Below are positions 13,914-21,600 of a stretch of DNA of 32,947 bases, one piece after another. The notes under the pieces were generated by a model that was given only the letters and a program-made list of their open reading frames with translations, made no database searches and was not told the origin of the DNA. The DNA lies in NCBI RefSeq assembly GCF_900316465.1, contig NZ_ONDD01000003.1:1-32947 (forward strand), in the 5' to 3' direction. Origin of the DNA: an uncultured Fibrobacter sp. (lineage in GTDB: Bacteria; Fibrobacterota; Fibrobacteria; Fibrobacterales; Fibrobacteraceae). The stretch's first letter is position 1, and each line of letters begins with the position of its first letter. Made by a program: the position numbers and the translations under genes.

Positions 13914-15290
13914 ATGATTAACTTGATTCTTTGTGGTGGTTCGGGCACGCGCCTTTGGCCCGTGAGCCGTTCCCTGATGCCCAAGCAGTTCGCTCCGCTT
14001 TTTGACGGACAGTCCCTGTTCCGCAAGACCGTGGTCACGAACTCCGCTGTTTGCGAATCGCAGTTCATTGTTTCGAATGCCGACCAGTTCTTCTTGGCCA
14101 AGGACCAGCTTGAAACGGAAGGCATGACGGGTAGCAAGTTCCTTTTGGAACCCGTGGGCCGTAACACAGCCCCGGCTATTGCCCTTGCTTGCCTTACCAT
14201 GAATCCCGAAACGGTCGTGCTTGTTTCTCCGTCTGACCACGTGATTCGCAAGAAAGACGAATACAAGAAGGTCTTGCTCCGCGCCCAGGAACTTGCCGAA
14301 GCCGGCAACCTGGTGACCTTCGGCATTACGCCGACTACTCCCGAAACGGGCTACGGCTACATCGAAGCCGATGGCGAAAACGTGAAGCGCTTTGTCGAAA
14401 AGCCGGACCGCGCCACCGCCGAAAAGTACCTGCTCTCCGGCAACTTCTACTGGAACAGCGGTATCTTCTGCTTCAAGGCAAAGACTTTCCTTGCCGAACT
14501 CGGCAAGTACTCTCCGGAAATGCTCGCTGCAGCCCAGAAGGCTCTTTCTAACGCCGAAATCGTAGACGGCGAACCGATCCGCATCGACCGCGACGACATG
14601 ATGGCAATTCCGTCGAACTCTATCGACTATGCCGTGATGGAAAAGTCGAGCAAGGTGAAGGTGGTGCCCAGCGATATCGGCTGGAGCGACCTCGGCAGCT
14701 TCGACAGCCTTTATGGCGAATACCCGCACGACGAAAACGGCAACAACGTGAATCCGCGCCACATCGCCGTGGGCTCCAAGAATTCCTTGGTGATGGGTAG
14801 CCAGCGCGCTATCGCTACCATCGACCTCGACAAGATGCTCATCGTGGACACCCCGGATGCCCTCCTGGTCGCTCCGCTCAGCAGCAGCCAGAAGGTCAAG
14901 AAGGTGGTGGAAGAACTCAAGGAACGCGGTTCCGACCTCATCAACGTGCCGCAGACCGTGAGCCGCCCGTGGGGTACGTACTCCGTGCTGGAATCCACCG
15001 AACGCTACAAGATGAAGCGTATCGTGGTGAAGCCGGGCAAGCGCCTCAGCCTGCAAAAGCATTTGCACCGCTCGGAACACTGGGTGGTCGTAAGCGGTAC
15101 CGCTACGGTGACCGTGGGCAAGAATGTGTTCTATGTGCGTCCGAACGAATCGACCTATATCCCGGTGGGTGAAGTTCACCGCCTGCAGAACGAAGGCCGT
15201 CTCCCGCTCGTAATCGTTGAAGTCCAGGTGGGCGAATACACCGGCGAAGACGATATCATCCGCGTCGAAGACGACTTCCACAGAAACTAA
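13914..15290 (+). CDS. manC: Mannose-1-phosphate guanylyltransferase / mannose-6-phosphate isomerase
   Basis: A 458-residue bifunctional type-II enzyme that makes GDP-mannose and can interconvert mannose-6-P and fructose-6-P. The nucleotidyltransferase part shows GGSGTRLWPVSR at 8-19, 'EPVGRNTAPAIA' at 79-90, 'SPSDH' at 105-109, 'FVEKP' at 160-164 and 'FYWNSGIF' at 178-185. The C-terminal cupin part (from ~355) shows RPWG, 'KRLSLQKHLHRSEHW' with the metal-binding His/Glu set, and the family ending 'GEDDIIRVEDDFHR'. GDP-mannose would supply mannose, fucose or related sugars for the polysaccharide exported by the Wza-like protein. A strong terminator closes the unit. Confidence 0.95.
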   Translation: MINLILCGGSGTRLWPVSRSLMPKQFAPLFDGQSLFRKTVVTNSAVCESQFIVSNADQFFLAKDQLETEGMTGSKFLLEPVGRNTAPAIALACLTMNPETVVLVSPSDHVIRKKDEYKKVLLRAQELAEAGNLVTFGITPTTPETGYGYIEADGENVKRFVEKPDRATAEKYLLSGNFYWNSGIFCFKAKTFLAELGKYSPEMLAAAQKALSNAEIVDGEPIRIDRDDMMAIPSNSIDYAVMEKSSKVKVVPSDIGWSDLGSFDSLYGEYPHDENGNNVNPRHIAVGSKNSLVMGSQRAIATIDLDKMLIVDTPDALLVAPLSSSQKVKKVVEELKERGSDLINVPQTVSRPWGTYSVLESTERYKMKRIVVKPGKRLSLQKHLHRSEHWVVVSGTATVTVGKNVFYVRPNESTYIPVGEVHRLQNEGRLPLVIVEVQVGEYTGEDDIIRVEDDFHRN

Positions 15291-15321
15291 TTCTCTGCAG
15301 TCGCTGTTACTGGAAAAGTTT

Positions 15322-15349
15322 AAGTCCCGCAGTCAATGCGGGACTTTTT
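15322..15349 (+). terminator. Rho-independent terminator after manC
   Basis: AAGTCCCGCA (15322-15331) pairs perfectly with TGCGGGACTT (15337-15346) around a 5-base loop; the stem ends in a T-run. Confidence 0.9.
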
Positions 15350-15375
15350 CTGTGGGCTAGTCTATGTGCTTTTAA

Positions 15376-15383
15376 TATATTTA
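15376..15383 (+). promoter_or_regulatory. TATATTTA promoter box of the hydrolase gene
   Basis: TAnnTTT box with its first T 12 nt before the ATG at 15388. There is no room for a Shine-Dalgarno at normal spacing. Confidence 0.5.
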
Positions 15384-15387
15384 GGAT

Positions 15388-16197
15388 ATGAGCGAAAATC
15401 TTGTACATACGGTGAATATGGGCTCCTTTGAAATGGAATATGCTCAGATTGGTTGCGGCGACAAACCGTTAGTCGTAATCCCGGGACTTTCCATAAAGAG
15501 TGTCATGAAATCGGCCGCCTCGTTAGAGGGACCTTACAAGATTTTTAAGGAAAAGTACACGCTCTACTTTTTTGACCGCAAGAAAGACGCCAAGCTCGGT
15601 TATTCCTTGCCCGAAATGGCTGATGACCAGGTGGCGGCCCTCAAGGCTTTAGGCATTGAAAAAGCCGATGTCTATGGCTTGTCGCAAGGCGGTATGATTG
15701 CACAGTATATGGCGATTCGCCATCCCGAAGTCGTGAATAAGCTGGTTCTTGGCTCTTCGACATCGAAGGCAGAACCTCGACAGATTACGACGATTCAGAA
15801 TTGGGCGCGCCTTGCGCGGGCCCGCGAAGCCTCGGCGCTTGTAAACAGCTTTATTGACGACTGCTTTAGTGAAAAGTTTGCGGTTCGTTACCGTAGGGCG
15901 TTGCTGGCCTTGTACAAGGAAATCTCGGATGAAGAACTAGATCGTTTTGCCTTGTTTGCGGACGCCTGCGATTACGTGAATACTTACGACGAACTCGGCA
16001 AAATCAAGAGCCCGGTGCTTGTGCTTGGCGCAGGCAAGGACCTTGTAACGACTCCCGAAGCGTCTGTCAAATTGGCAGAAAAGTTAAAGGCCGAGGGCGT
16101 TCCTTGCGAATTCTACATGTACGAAGATTGCGGCCATGCCGTATTCGATGAATTGCCCGATTACAAGAAACGAATTTTCGAATTCCTGGAAAAGTAA
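15388..16197 (+). CDS. Alpha/beta hydrolase
   Basis: A 269-residue soluble hydrolase of the alpha/beta fold. The likely triad is Ser99 in the nucleophile elbow GLSQGG, Asp218 in 'LVLGAGKDLVTT' and His250 in 'EDCGHAVFDE'. The oxyanion region is 'IPGLSIKS' (31-38). The cap segment (~125-195) is helical. The substrate cannot be told; esterase, lactonase or carbon-carbon hydrolase activity are all possible. There is no signal peptide, so it is probably cytoplasmic. An acyltransferase gene starts 11 bases after the stop, so the two may act on the same acyl groups, but this is only suggested by position. Confidence 0.88.
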   Translation: MSENLVHTVNMGSFEMEYAQIGCGDKPLVVIPGLSIKSVMKSAASLEGPYKIFKEKYTLYFFDRKKDAKLGYSLPEMADDQVAALKALGIEKADVYGLSQGGMIAQYMAIRHPEVVNKLVLGSSTSKAEPRQITTIQNWARLARAREASALVNSFIDDCFSEKFAVRYRRALLALYKEISDEELDRFALFADACDYVNTYDELGKIKSPVLVLGAGKDLVTTPEASVKLAEKLKAEGVPCEFYMYEDCGHAVFDELPDYKKRIFEFLEK

Positions 16198-16208
16198 TAA
16201 CGGTATTT

Positions 16209-17267
16209 ATGGAACCTGTGACGCCCACATCTGTTGCAAAGCCGCGCTACGCTTTTGTCGATTTGGCGAAAGGCATTTGCATTATGCTGGTGGTGTGGCA
16301 TCATGTGGTGAGCACGTGGGGGCTTGAAACCTACCCGCTAAAAGAGGCCGTATCTTCGTTCAGAATGCCTTTGTACTTCTTTTTGTCGGGGCTGTTCTTT
16401 AAGGAATATGCGGGCTTTTTCGATTTTTGCAAGCGCAAAATCAACAAGTTGCTGATTCCGTTTGCCTTCTTTTTCGTGACGCTTTCGTGCATATTCCCGT
16501 TCGTATTGCATTACCTGCACTTGCGAGGAAATCCCGGCGCCTCCGTTTGGTATTCATTTGTCTGGAAACAGGCTTTCCCGAATATTCCGGTTTGGTTTTT
16601 GCTGAGCCTGTTTTGGACGAACTTGATGTTTTACGGGCTGTACTTGGTCGCGAAGAAATTCGTTGCCAAAAAATTCCCGCAGCATGCGACATCATCGCTG
16701 GTGGTGCTTTCGATAGCGGTTGGATTGGTCGGATTTTTCCTGGGCCGCTACAATATCAAGCTTCCGCTGTTTTGGGCGTCTTCGATGGCGTCGATTCCGT
16801 ATTTTTGCGCAGGGCATGTGGCTTTTCGCTATACCAAGATTCTAGCGCTGAATCCCATGGATAAGTTCAACATTCCGTTTGCGCTTTTGGGCTTTGGCCT
16901 TGTGGTGGCGCTTGCGTGGAATGCTCCCCCTGATTCGGTGAGTTATGTGAGCAACCGTTATTGGTTTCCGATCTGGAGTGTTTACCTGTGCGGCATTCTT
17001 GGGACTCTCTCGGTGCTGTTCTTGTCGAAGGCCATCAAGAAAATTCCGTTGGTATCGTATTTTGGTCGTTACTCCATCATGGTGCTTGTGACGCATGGAT
17101 GGGTGCAGTGGGGTATCATTAAAATTTTGCAGGAAAACCATGTGCATTGGCCGCGGCCCGTGGCGCTCGCCGTTGTTTTTGTGGTGACCATGCTTCTTTA
17201 TTTGGCGATAATCCCGTTTATGAAGCGCTTCTTGCCCCACGTGACGGCGCAGAAAGACGTATTTTGA
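16209..17267 (+). CDS. Acyltransferase-3 family membrane protein
   Basis: A 352-residue integral membrane O-acyltransferase. The first helix carries the family mark 'RYAFVDLAKGICIMLVVWHHVV' (Asp and His near residues 16 and 30), followed by 'FRMPLYFFLSGLFFKE'. About ten hydrophobic helices can be counted. The enzymes usually transfer acetyl or other acyl groups to sugars of surface polysaccharides or peptidoglycan. This one lies shortly after the rfb/wza/manC genes, so modification of that polysaccharide is plausible, although the manC terminator separates the units. It is probably co-transcribed with the hydrolase gene upstream. Confidence 0.88.
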   Translation: MEPVTPTSVAKPRYAFVDLAKGICIMLVVWHHVVSTWGLETYPLKEAVSSFRMPLYFFLSGLFFKEYAGFFDFCKRKINKLLIPFAFFFVTLSCIFPFVLHYLHLRGNPGASVWYSFVWKQAFPNIPVWFLLSLFWTNLMFYGLYLVAKKFVAKKFPQHATSSLVVLSIAVGLVGFFLGRYNIKLPLFWASSMASIPYFCAGHVAFRYTKILALNPMDKFNIPFALLGFGLVVALAWNAPPDSVSYVSNRYWFPIWSVYLCGILGTLSVLFLSKAIKKIPLVSYFGRYSIMVLVTHGWVQWGIIKILQENHVHWPRPVALAVVFVVTMLLYLAIIPFMKRFLPHVTAQKDVF

Positions 17268-17272
17268 TGTTT

Positions 17273-17347
17273 AATGTGAAATTTGAAGTGTGAGATGAAT
17301 TATTAATCATTCCTCATTTCACATTGCACATTCCTCATCACACATTG
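17273..17347. repeat. Short AT-rich repeat cluster with inverted and direct copies
   Basis: AATGTGAAAT (17273-17282) has an exact inverted copy ATTTCACATT (17316-17325). Between and after them CATTCCTCAT recurs twice, and TCACATTG/CACACATTG variants follow. The pattern looks like a decayed run of ~10-base units made only of TCACATT and CCTCAT words. It lies between the acyltransferase stop and the batA promoter. No coding role. Confidence 0.55.
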
Positions 17348-17375
17348 TTTTCTAGCCTTTTCCGTTGCAATTTTG

Positions 17376-17383
17376 TATATTCT
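17376..17383 (+). promoter_or_regulatory. TATATTCT promoter box of batA
   Basis: TAnnTT-type box 49 nt before the batA ATG. A GGAGA ribosome-binding site lies at 17416-17420. Confidence 0.4.
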
Positions 17384-17424
17384 CCGTTGTAAAATTTGAT
17401 TTTTTGCGTTTTTTCGGAGATTTT

Positions 17425-18528
17425 ATGGATATTGGTGCGCTACATTTTCAGAATCCCGAAGCCTTCTGGCTTTTGCTTTTAGTCCCTGTTTTAGTCGGCT
17501 GGTACATCTATCGTGAACACCGCCGCAAGAGTACGATTAAATTCCCGGCCCTTTCGATTGCCAAGCGTGCGGTTCCGAGCCGTCGCGTCAAATTCCGCCA
17601 TATTGTGCCGCTTCTGCGCCTTGCCGCTCTCGTTTGCTTTGTGGTAGCACTTGCACGCCCACAGAACGCCATGGAAGTCGAATACACCTCTACCGATGGC
17701 GTCGACATTATGCTTGCGCTCGACGTTTCGGGCTCCATGGGTACGCTCGATATGCTGACCCGTATGGAACAGGCAAAGCTCGGCGTGATGAATGCGGAAC
17801 GCATCTTGAAATCCGGCGATTACTGGAAATACAGCCGTCTGGGTTACGCCCAACAGGTGATTGCGGACTTTATCCAGAAGCGTCATAGCGACCGAATCGG
17901 TTTGTCTGCTTTTGGTGCGCGTTCCATTACGCAGTGCCCCTTGACGCTGGATTACGGCTCGTTGCTCGAAATTCTGAAGGCGACCGATGACTTGGCCCGC
18001 GACAGCGTTATGAATAGCCGTACCGCTATTGGCGATGGCCTGATGAACGCTCTAGCTCGGTTGCAGAAGTCCGAAGCTAAGTCCAAGGTGGTGGTGCTCT
18101 TGACCGATGGCCGCGATAACGCCAGCGTGGTGCCGCCCATGCGTGCTGCCGACGTCGCGCAATCTCTCGGAGTCAAGGTCTATACCGTTGGTGTGGGTAA
18201 AAGGAACGGCAAGATTCTTGCCTTCCAGCAGAATCCGTGGACTGGCGATATCTCTTGGGGAGAACGGGACATTACGCCCGAAGAAGGAATTGACGAAGGC
18301 GTGCTGAGGTCTGTTGCTCAAAAGACCGGTGGCCGCTTCTACCGCGCCGAAAACAAGGAAGAACTCGAAAAGATTTATTCCGAAATCGACGAACTTGAAA
18401 AGACCGAAATTGAAACGGTTGCCTATGCCCGCTATGCCGAAAAGTTCTACCCGTGGCTCTTGGTGGGTGCATTGCTGATTTTACTTGAATTGTTGCTTGC
18501 GAATACGCGCTTTGTGCGCATCCCGTAA
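17425..18528 (+). CDS. batA: BatA-type membrane VWA-domain protein
   Basis: A 367-residue protein of the Bat (aerotolerance) family, linked in other bacteria to MoxR chaperones and envelope or stress functions. Helices at ~12-28 and ~60-77 (ending 'ARPQ', a Bat hallmark) precede a von Willebrand A domain (~92-325), and a last helix lies at 343-360. The metal site is complete: DVSGS (Asp100, Ser102, Ser104), Thr200 and Asp228 in 'LLTDGRDN'. Between the DxSxS motif and the next helix lie about 35 extra residues (106-141) rich in Met, Tyr and Trp, longer than in typical BatA. The ATG at 17425 has a GGAGA site; an upstream in-frame start at 17365 would precede the promoter box. batB follows after 12 bases. 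Confidence 0.88.
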   Translation: MDIGALHFQNPEAFWLLLLVPVLVGWYIYREHRRKSTIKFPALSIAKRAVPSRRVKFRHIVPLLRLAALVCFVVALARPQNAMEVEYTSTDGVDIMLALDVSGSMGTLDMLTRMEQAKLGVMNAERILKSGDYWKYSRLGYAQQVIADFIQKRHSDRIGLSAFGARSITQCPLTLDYGSLLEILKATDDLARDSVMNSRTAIGDGLMNALARLQKSEAKSKVVVLLTDGRDNASVVPPMRAADVAQSLGVKVYTVGVGKRNGKILAFQQNPWTGDISWGERDITPEEGIDEGVLRSVAQKTGGRFYRAENKEELEKIYSEIDELEKTEIETVAYARYAEKFYPWLLVGALLILLELLLANTRFVRIP

Positions 18529-18540
18529 TGGAGGCTTTAG

Positions 18541-19569
18541 ATGCGATTTGCTGAACCGATGTTTTTGTGGGGGCTTTTGACGCTGCCCTTGTTTGCGCTC
18601 CTTTTTGTGTATGCATACCACCGTCGCAAAAAGCTTGCCGCACGCTTTGTTTCGCTTTCGATGTTGCCTAAGCTTTCGACTTCTGTTTCTCCCTGGCGTA
18701 GGCTTGCGAAGGTGACCATTTTGCTCTTTGCGATTGCCTTCTTGTTTGTGGCTCTTGCGCGCCCGCAGTGGGGCCGTAAAATGGAACATATTGAACGCCG
18801 CGGCCTTGACTTGGTGCTTTTGCAGGACATTTCGCTTTCGATGCTTGCCGAAGACGTCAAGCCGAATCGCTTGACCCGTAGCCGTCATGAAATTTCAGCG
18901 TTCTTGGAATCGCTTTCGGGCGACCGCGTAGGCCTTGTGGCATTCTCGGGTGAAGCCCAGGTGATGGTGCCTCTGACTCTTGATTACGGCACCGTACAGA
19001 TGATGCTCAGGGAACTGACTCCGGGCTGGCTCATGCCGGGCACGAACCTTGAAAAGGCAATTCGCAAGGGTATGGATTTGTACCGCAATTCGGGAAGTGC
19101 CGGGCAGTACTCCGTGATGATTTTGATGAGCGATGGCGAAGAGCTTGAAGCCGCTGCCGTAAACGCCGCCAAGGAAGCGGCCGAAATGGGAATCCGCATT
19201 TATACAATCGGTATCGGCTCACGCGAGGGCGTGCCTATTCCGGTGCCCTCCAAGAATGGCGAAGTCGCTTACAAAAAAGACATGCAGGGAAATATCGTGA
19301 CCACGCGTCTCGAAGACGGAACTCTGCAAGAAATTGCAAGCGTTACCGGTGGGCTTTATTTCTATGCGAATCCGGGCGAATTCCAGTTGCAGAAGGTGCT
19401 GACTGAAATTGCAAGCCTCGAAAAAAAGGAACAGGCTACTGACCGCATGGAAAACTATCAGGACCGCTACCAGATTTTTCTGGCTCTTGCAGCCCTCTTG
19501 TTCTTGATCGAAGCATTGGTGTCTGAAAGGGGCCGAAAGCGTCGTGTCGGAGCGGGCCGATTCAACTGA
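18541..19569 (+). CDS. batB: BatB-type membrane VWA-domain protein
   Basis: 342 residues with the same layout as BatA: two N-terminal helices (~9-26, ~57-74, ending 'ARPQWG'), a VWA domain (~88-300) and a C-terminal helix (~309-327). The metal site DISLS (Asp96, Ser98, Ser100), Thr168 and Asp198 in 'LMSDGEE' is intact. A ~40-residue beta insert near the end of the domain ('VPIPVPSKNGEVAYKKD...') is typical of BatB. A GGAGG site sits 6 bases before the ATG. In other genomes moxR, a DUF58 gene and TPR genes (batC-E) flank this pair; none are seen here, so the bat locus is split or reduced. Confidence 0.88.
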   Translation: MRFAEPMFLWGLLTLPLFALLFVYAYHRRKKLAARFVSLSMLPKLSTSVSPWRRLAKVTILLFAIAFLFVALARPQWGRKMEHIERRGLDLVLLQDISLSMLAEDVKPNRLTRSRHEISAFLESLSGDRVGLVAFSGEAQVMVPLTLDYGTVQMMLRELTPGWLMPGTNLEKAIRKGMDLYRNSGSAGQYSVMILMSDGEELEAAAVNAAKEAAEMGIRIYTIGIGSREGVPIPVPSKNGEVAYKKDMQGNIVTTRLEDGTLQEIASVTGGLYFYANPGEFQLQKVLTEIASLEKKEQATDRMENYQDRYQIFLALAALLFLIEALVSERGRKRRVGAGRFN

Positions 19570-19833
19570 AAATCGTAAAAAAAAATTACTGTGATTTGCA
19601 CGCTATTTGCACGCTTGTTTAAGAATGCAAAAATCTTTTTAGGTGCTATTTTAGGCCTTTTTTGCTATTATTCTAACTGGTGTGGTAAAATAAGGGTGAA
19701 TTCGTCCCGAATCGCCTCATTTTTTTAGGAACGTTTGGTTTTTGTTCATCCATTTTTACACAAAAATTCGCTATTTTGCGAGTGATTAAAGTAAATTTTG
19801 GCTGAAAAATAAAAAGTAAACCATGGAGTCCCT
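19570..19833. other. 264-bp AT-rich intergenic region upstream of the DUF4956 operon
   Basis: No gene is visible. It contains a perfect tandem 11-bp repeat at 19594-19615, then partial repeats of TTTTAGG and GCTATT words. No GC-rich terminator hairpin for batB is visible. A TATTTTG box at 19772-19778 could be the -7 element of the downstream operon, but it lies 62 nt before the start and its match is partial. The length makes this the likely control region of the operon. Confidence 0.5.
19594..19615. repeat. Perfect tandem repeat of ATTTGCACGCT
   Basis: Two exact, directly adjacent 11-bp copies (19594-19604, 19605-19615), about one DNA helical turn each. A regulator-binding direct repeat or a simple slippage duplication would both look like this. 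Confidence 0.85.
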
Positions 19834-20517
19834 ATGCTCGACCTATTAGCCGTCCAATCCGGCACCGCCAATGCCACTCTTATTACGTTGGCGTACACCT
19901 TGATCCTCACATTTATCCTGTCCTCGGTGATTGCGTGGACCTACGAAAAGACCTTCCTCGGGTTGTCGTACTCCAGAAACTTTGTGCAGGCAATTGTGCT
20001 TAGTGCAGTCGTTGCTGCCACGGTGATGCAGGCCATTGGTGATAACGTCGGTCGCGGTCTTGGTATGATGGGTGCCCTTTCCGTGGTTCGCTTTAGAACA
20101 TCTTTTAAGGACCCGCGCGACATTATGTTTGTGTTCGCATCGCTCGGCGCCGGTATCGGTTGCGGTGTGTACGCCTGGGGTGCTGCCGTGGGTGGCACGA
20201 TTGCCTTTAGCGCTGTGGCCTTCCTCCTCTCTCGTACTGGTCTTGGTACCAAGCACTTCTTTGATGGCATGCTCCGTTTTGCGCTTCCCAACGAAGCCAA
20301 GGTCCGTGGTCAGATCGAAGACATCATGAAGTCTAGCCTCAAGACGTTCATCTTGATTACGATGCGTGAAGTCGACGGCGGTGCTCGCCTTGACGTCGCT
20401 TACCAGATTCGTCTGCGTGCCACTCATCCGGCTGCAGAAATCCTGAGCGAACTCTCTAAAATCGAAGGCATCTCGGACGTACAGTTCATGATGCAGGACG
20501 CCACGACGGAAATGTAA
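19834..20517 (+). CDS. DUF4956 membrane protein, first gene of the VTC operon
   Basis: A 227-residue inner-membrane protein. Four hydrophobic helices (about 15-36, 49-68, 97-114, 116-134) hold the family signature 'GMMGALSVVRFRTSFKDPRDIMFVF' (Arg86, Arg88, Asp93, Arg95, Asp96). The ~85-residue soluble tail (140-227) has the beta-alpha-beta pattern of an ACT-like fold. The biochemical role of DUF4956 is unknown; family members often neighbour VTC-domain polymerases and CotH proteins. With charged residues in or next to helices it could be the membrane channel or anchor for the polymerase encoded three genes downstream. A GGAG site sits 5 bases before the ATG. Confidence 0.88.
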   Translation: MLDLLAVQSGTANATLITLAYTLILTFILSSVIAWTYEKTFLGLSYSRNFVQAIVLSAVVAATVMQAIGDNVGRGLGMMGALSVVRFRTSFKDPRDIMFVFASLGAGIGCGVYAWGAAVGGTIAFSAVAFLLSRTGLGTKHFFDGMLRFALPNEAKVRGQIEDIMKSSLKTFILITMREVDGGARLDVAYQIRLRATHPAAEILSELSKIEGISDVQFMMQDATTEM

Positions 20518-20527
20518 GGGAGACGGT

Positions 20528-21592
20528 ATGAACAAGCTTAGCGATATGCTCGAAAATTTTTGGAACACGCACAAGTCTAATGCCGGTGTCGCTTATGTCT
20601 ATGGCCACAAACTTTCTTTGGCCTGGATTCTCTGTGTCATTATCGCCATTATTCTTGGCTACATGTATCAGGGCAAGATTGCAACCTTCCAGGGTATTGC
20701 AGAAGCTGCCGAAACAACAATCAGCTTGCCTAGCCCGACCGAAGTGGTCAAGGTGCACGTGATGCCTGGTCAGTCCATTAATGCAGGCGATACCATCGTG
20801 GAACTCAACCGTCCGGACCTCACGCTGCGCATTGCCGAAGTGACTCGCGAACTTGATGCTAGCGAAGGCCGTAGCAACCTGTCTGCTGCAGACATCGACC
20901 AGAAGGTCGCTGCAGTCAAGGCCGACCTTGCCACGAAGACCCTTACGCTCAAGTCCGAAATCAACAGACTTGAAACCGAATACAAGAAGAACAAAGAAAT
21001 TGCTGCAAAGCTCAAGAGCCTCAAGGGTTCCAACGCCGACAGCGACGGTAACGACGCTATGGCTATGCAAATCAAGAGCTTGAAGAACGAACTTGCCGTT
21101 GCTAACGCCAACGCCAACGAACAGATCAAGCTCCTGCGCAGCAGCAACCGTTTGCAGAAGGATGCTGGCAAGAGCGAAGTCGAAAACCTGCAGAAGGAAC
21201 TCGAAGAACTCAAGAAGCAGCAAGAAGAGTTGACCCAGATTGCCAAGGAAAGCTGGGTCGTGGGCTCTGTGAACGTTCATGACGGCGAAAAGGTATCTAG
21301 CTTCGCCCCGATCGTTACGCTCACTCACAAGTCTCCGACGTTGGTTCGTGGCTACATCCACGAAAGAATGTACCAGCGCATGGATATTGGCGAAACCGTC
21401 AAGGTGAAGTCGCTGGGTGCAACGGGCAAGCCGGTGAAGGGCAAGGTGGTTGGCCTTTCCAGCCGCATTGTGGAATTCCCCGTGCGCATGTGGAAGATGC
21501 CCGAAATGCCGATTCACGGCCGCGAAGTCATTATCACGATTCCTGCCGAAAATTCGTTCCTCTTGGGCGAAATGGTGACCATCTCCGAATAG
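20528..21592 (+). CDS. HlyD-like periplasmic adaptor (membrane fusion protein)
   Basis: 354 residues. One N-terminal membrane helix (~29-48) is followed by a biotinyl/lipoyl-like half ('EVVKVHVMPGQSINAGDTIVELNRP', ~73-97), a long helical hairpin (~98-245) of almost unbroken coiled coil, the second lipoyl half ('SWVVGSVNVHDGEKVSSFAPIVTL') and a beta-barrel domain to the end. That is the standard adaptor layout bridging an inner-membrane partner to a TolC channel, and a TolC-like gene follows after 8 bases. No ABC or RND pump is encoded in the operon, so the inner-membrane partner may be the DUF4956 protein encoded 10 bases upstream. An AAGGGAG site precedes the start. Confidence 0.88.
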   Translation: MNKLSDMLENFWNTHKSNAGVAYVYGHKLSLAWILCVIIAIILGYMYQGKIATFQGIAEAAETTISLPSPTEVVKVHVMPGQSINAGDTIVELNRPDLTLRIAEVTRELDASEGRSNLSAADIDQKVAAVKADLATKTLTLKSEINRLETEYKKNKEIAAKLKSLKGSNADSDGNDAMAMQIKSLKNELAVANANANEQIKLLRSSNRLQKDAGKSEVENLQKELEELKKQQEELTQIAKESWVVGSVNVHDGEKVSSFAPIVTLTHKSPTLVRGYIHERMYQRMDIGETVKVKSLGATGKPVKGKVVGLSSRIVEFPVRMWKMPEMPIHGREVIITIPAENSFLLGEMVTISE

Positions 21593-21600
21593 TTTGATTT

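Noticed and set aside
12242..14326. Minus-strand open frame of 694 codons opposite the phosphatase, wza and manC genes
   Set aside because: It spans a terminator and three well-identified genes on the other strand. Its translation has no domain, signal or composition of a real protein. Such shadow frames are common with this codon usage.
13866..15281. Minus-strand open frame of 471 codons opposite manC
   Set aside because: manC is certain from its motifs; the antisense product is rich in His, Ala and Val and resembles nothing.
17273..17347. CRISPR-like array
   Set aside because: The repeated words are only 7-10 bases, without regular spacers, and there are no cas genes.
19772..19778. TATTTTG as a firm promoter for the DUF4956 operon
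   Set aside because: It lacks one base of TAnnTTTG spacing and lies 62 nt from the start with no matching upstream element at the usual distance, so it is mentioned only as a possibility.
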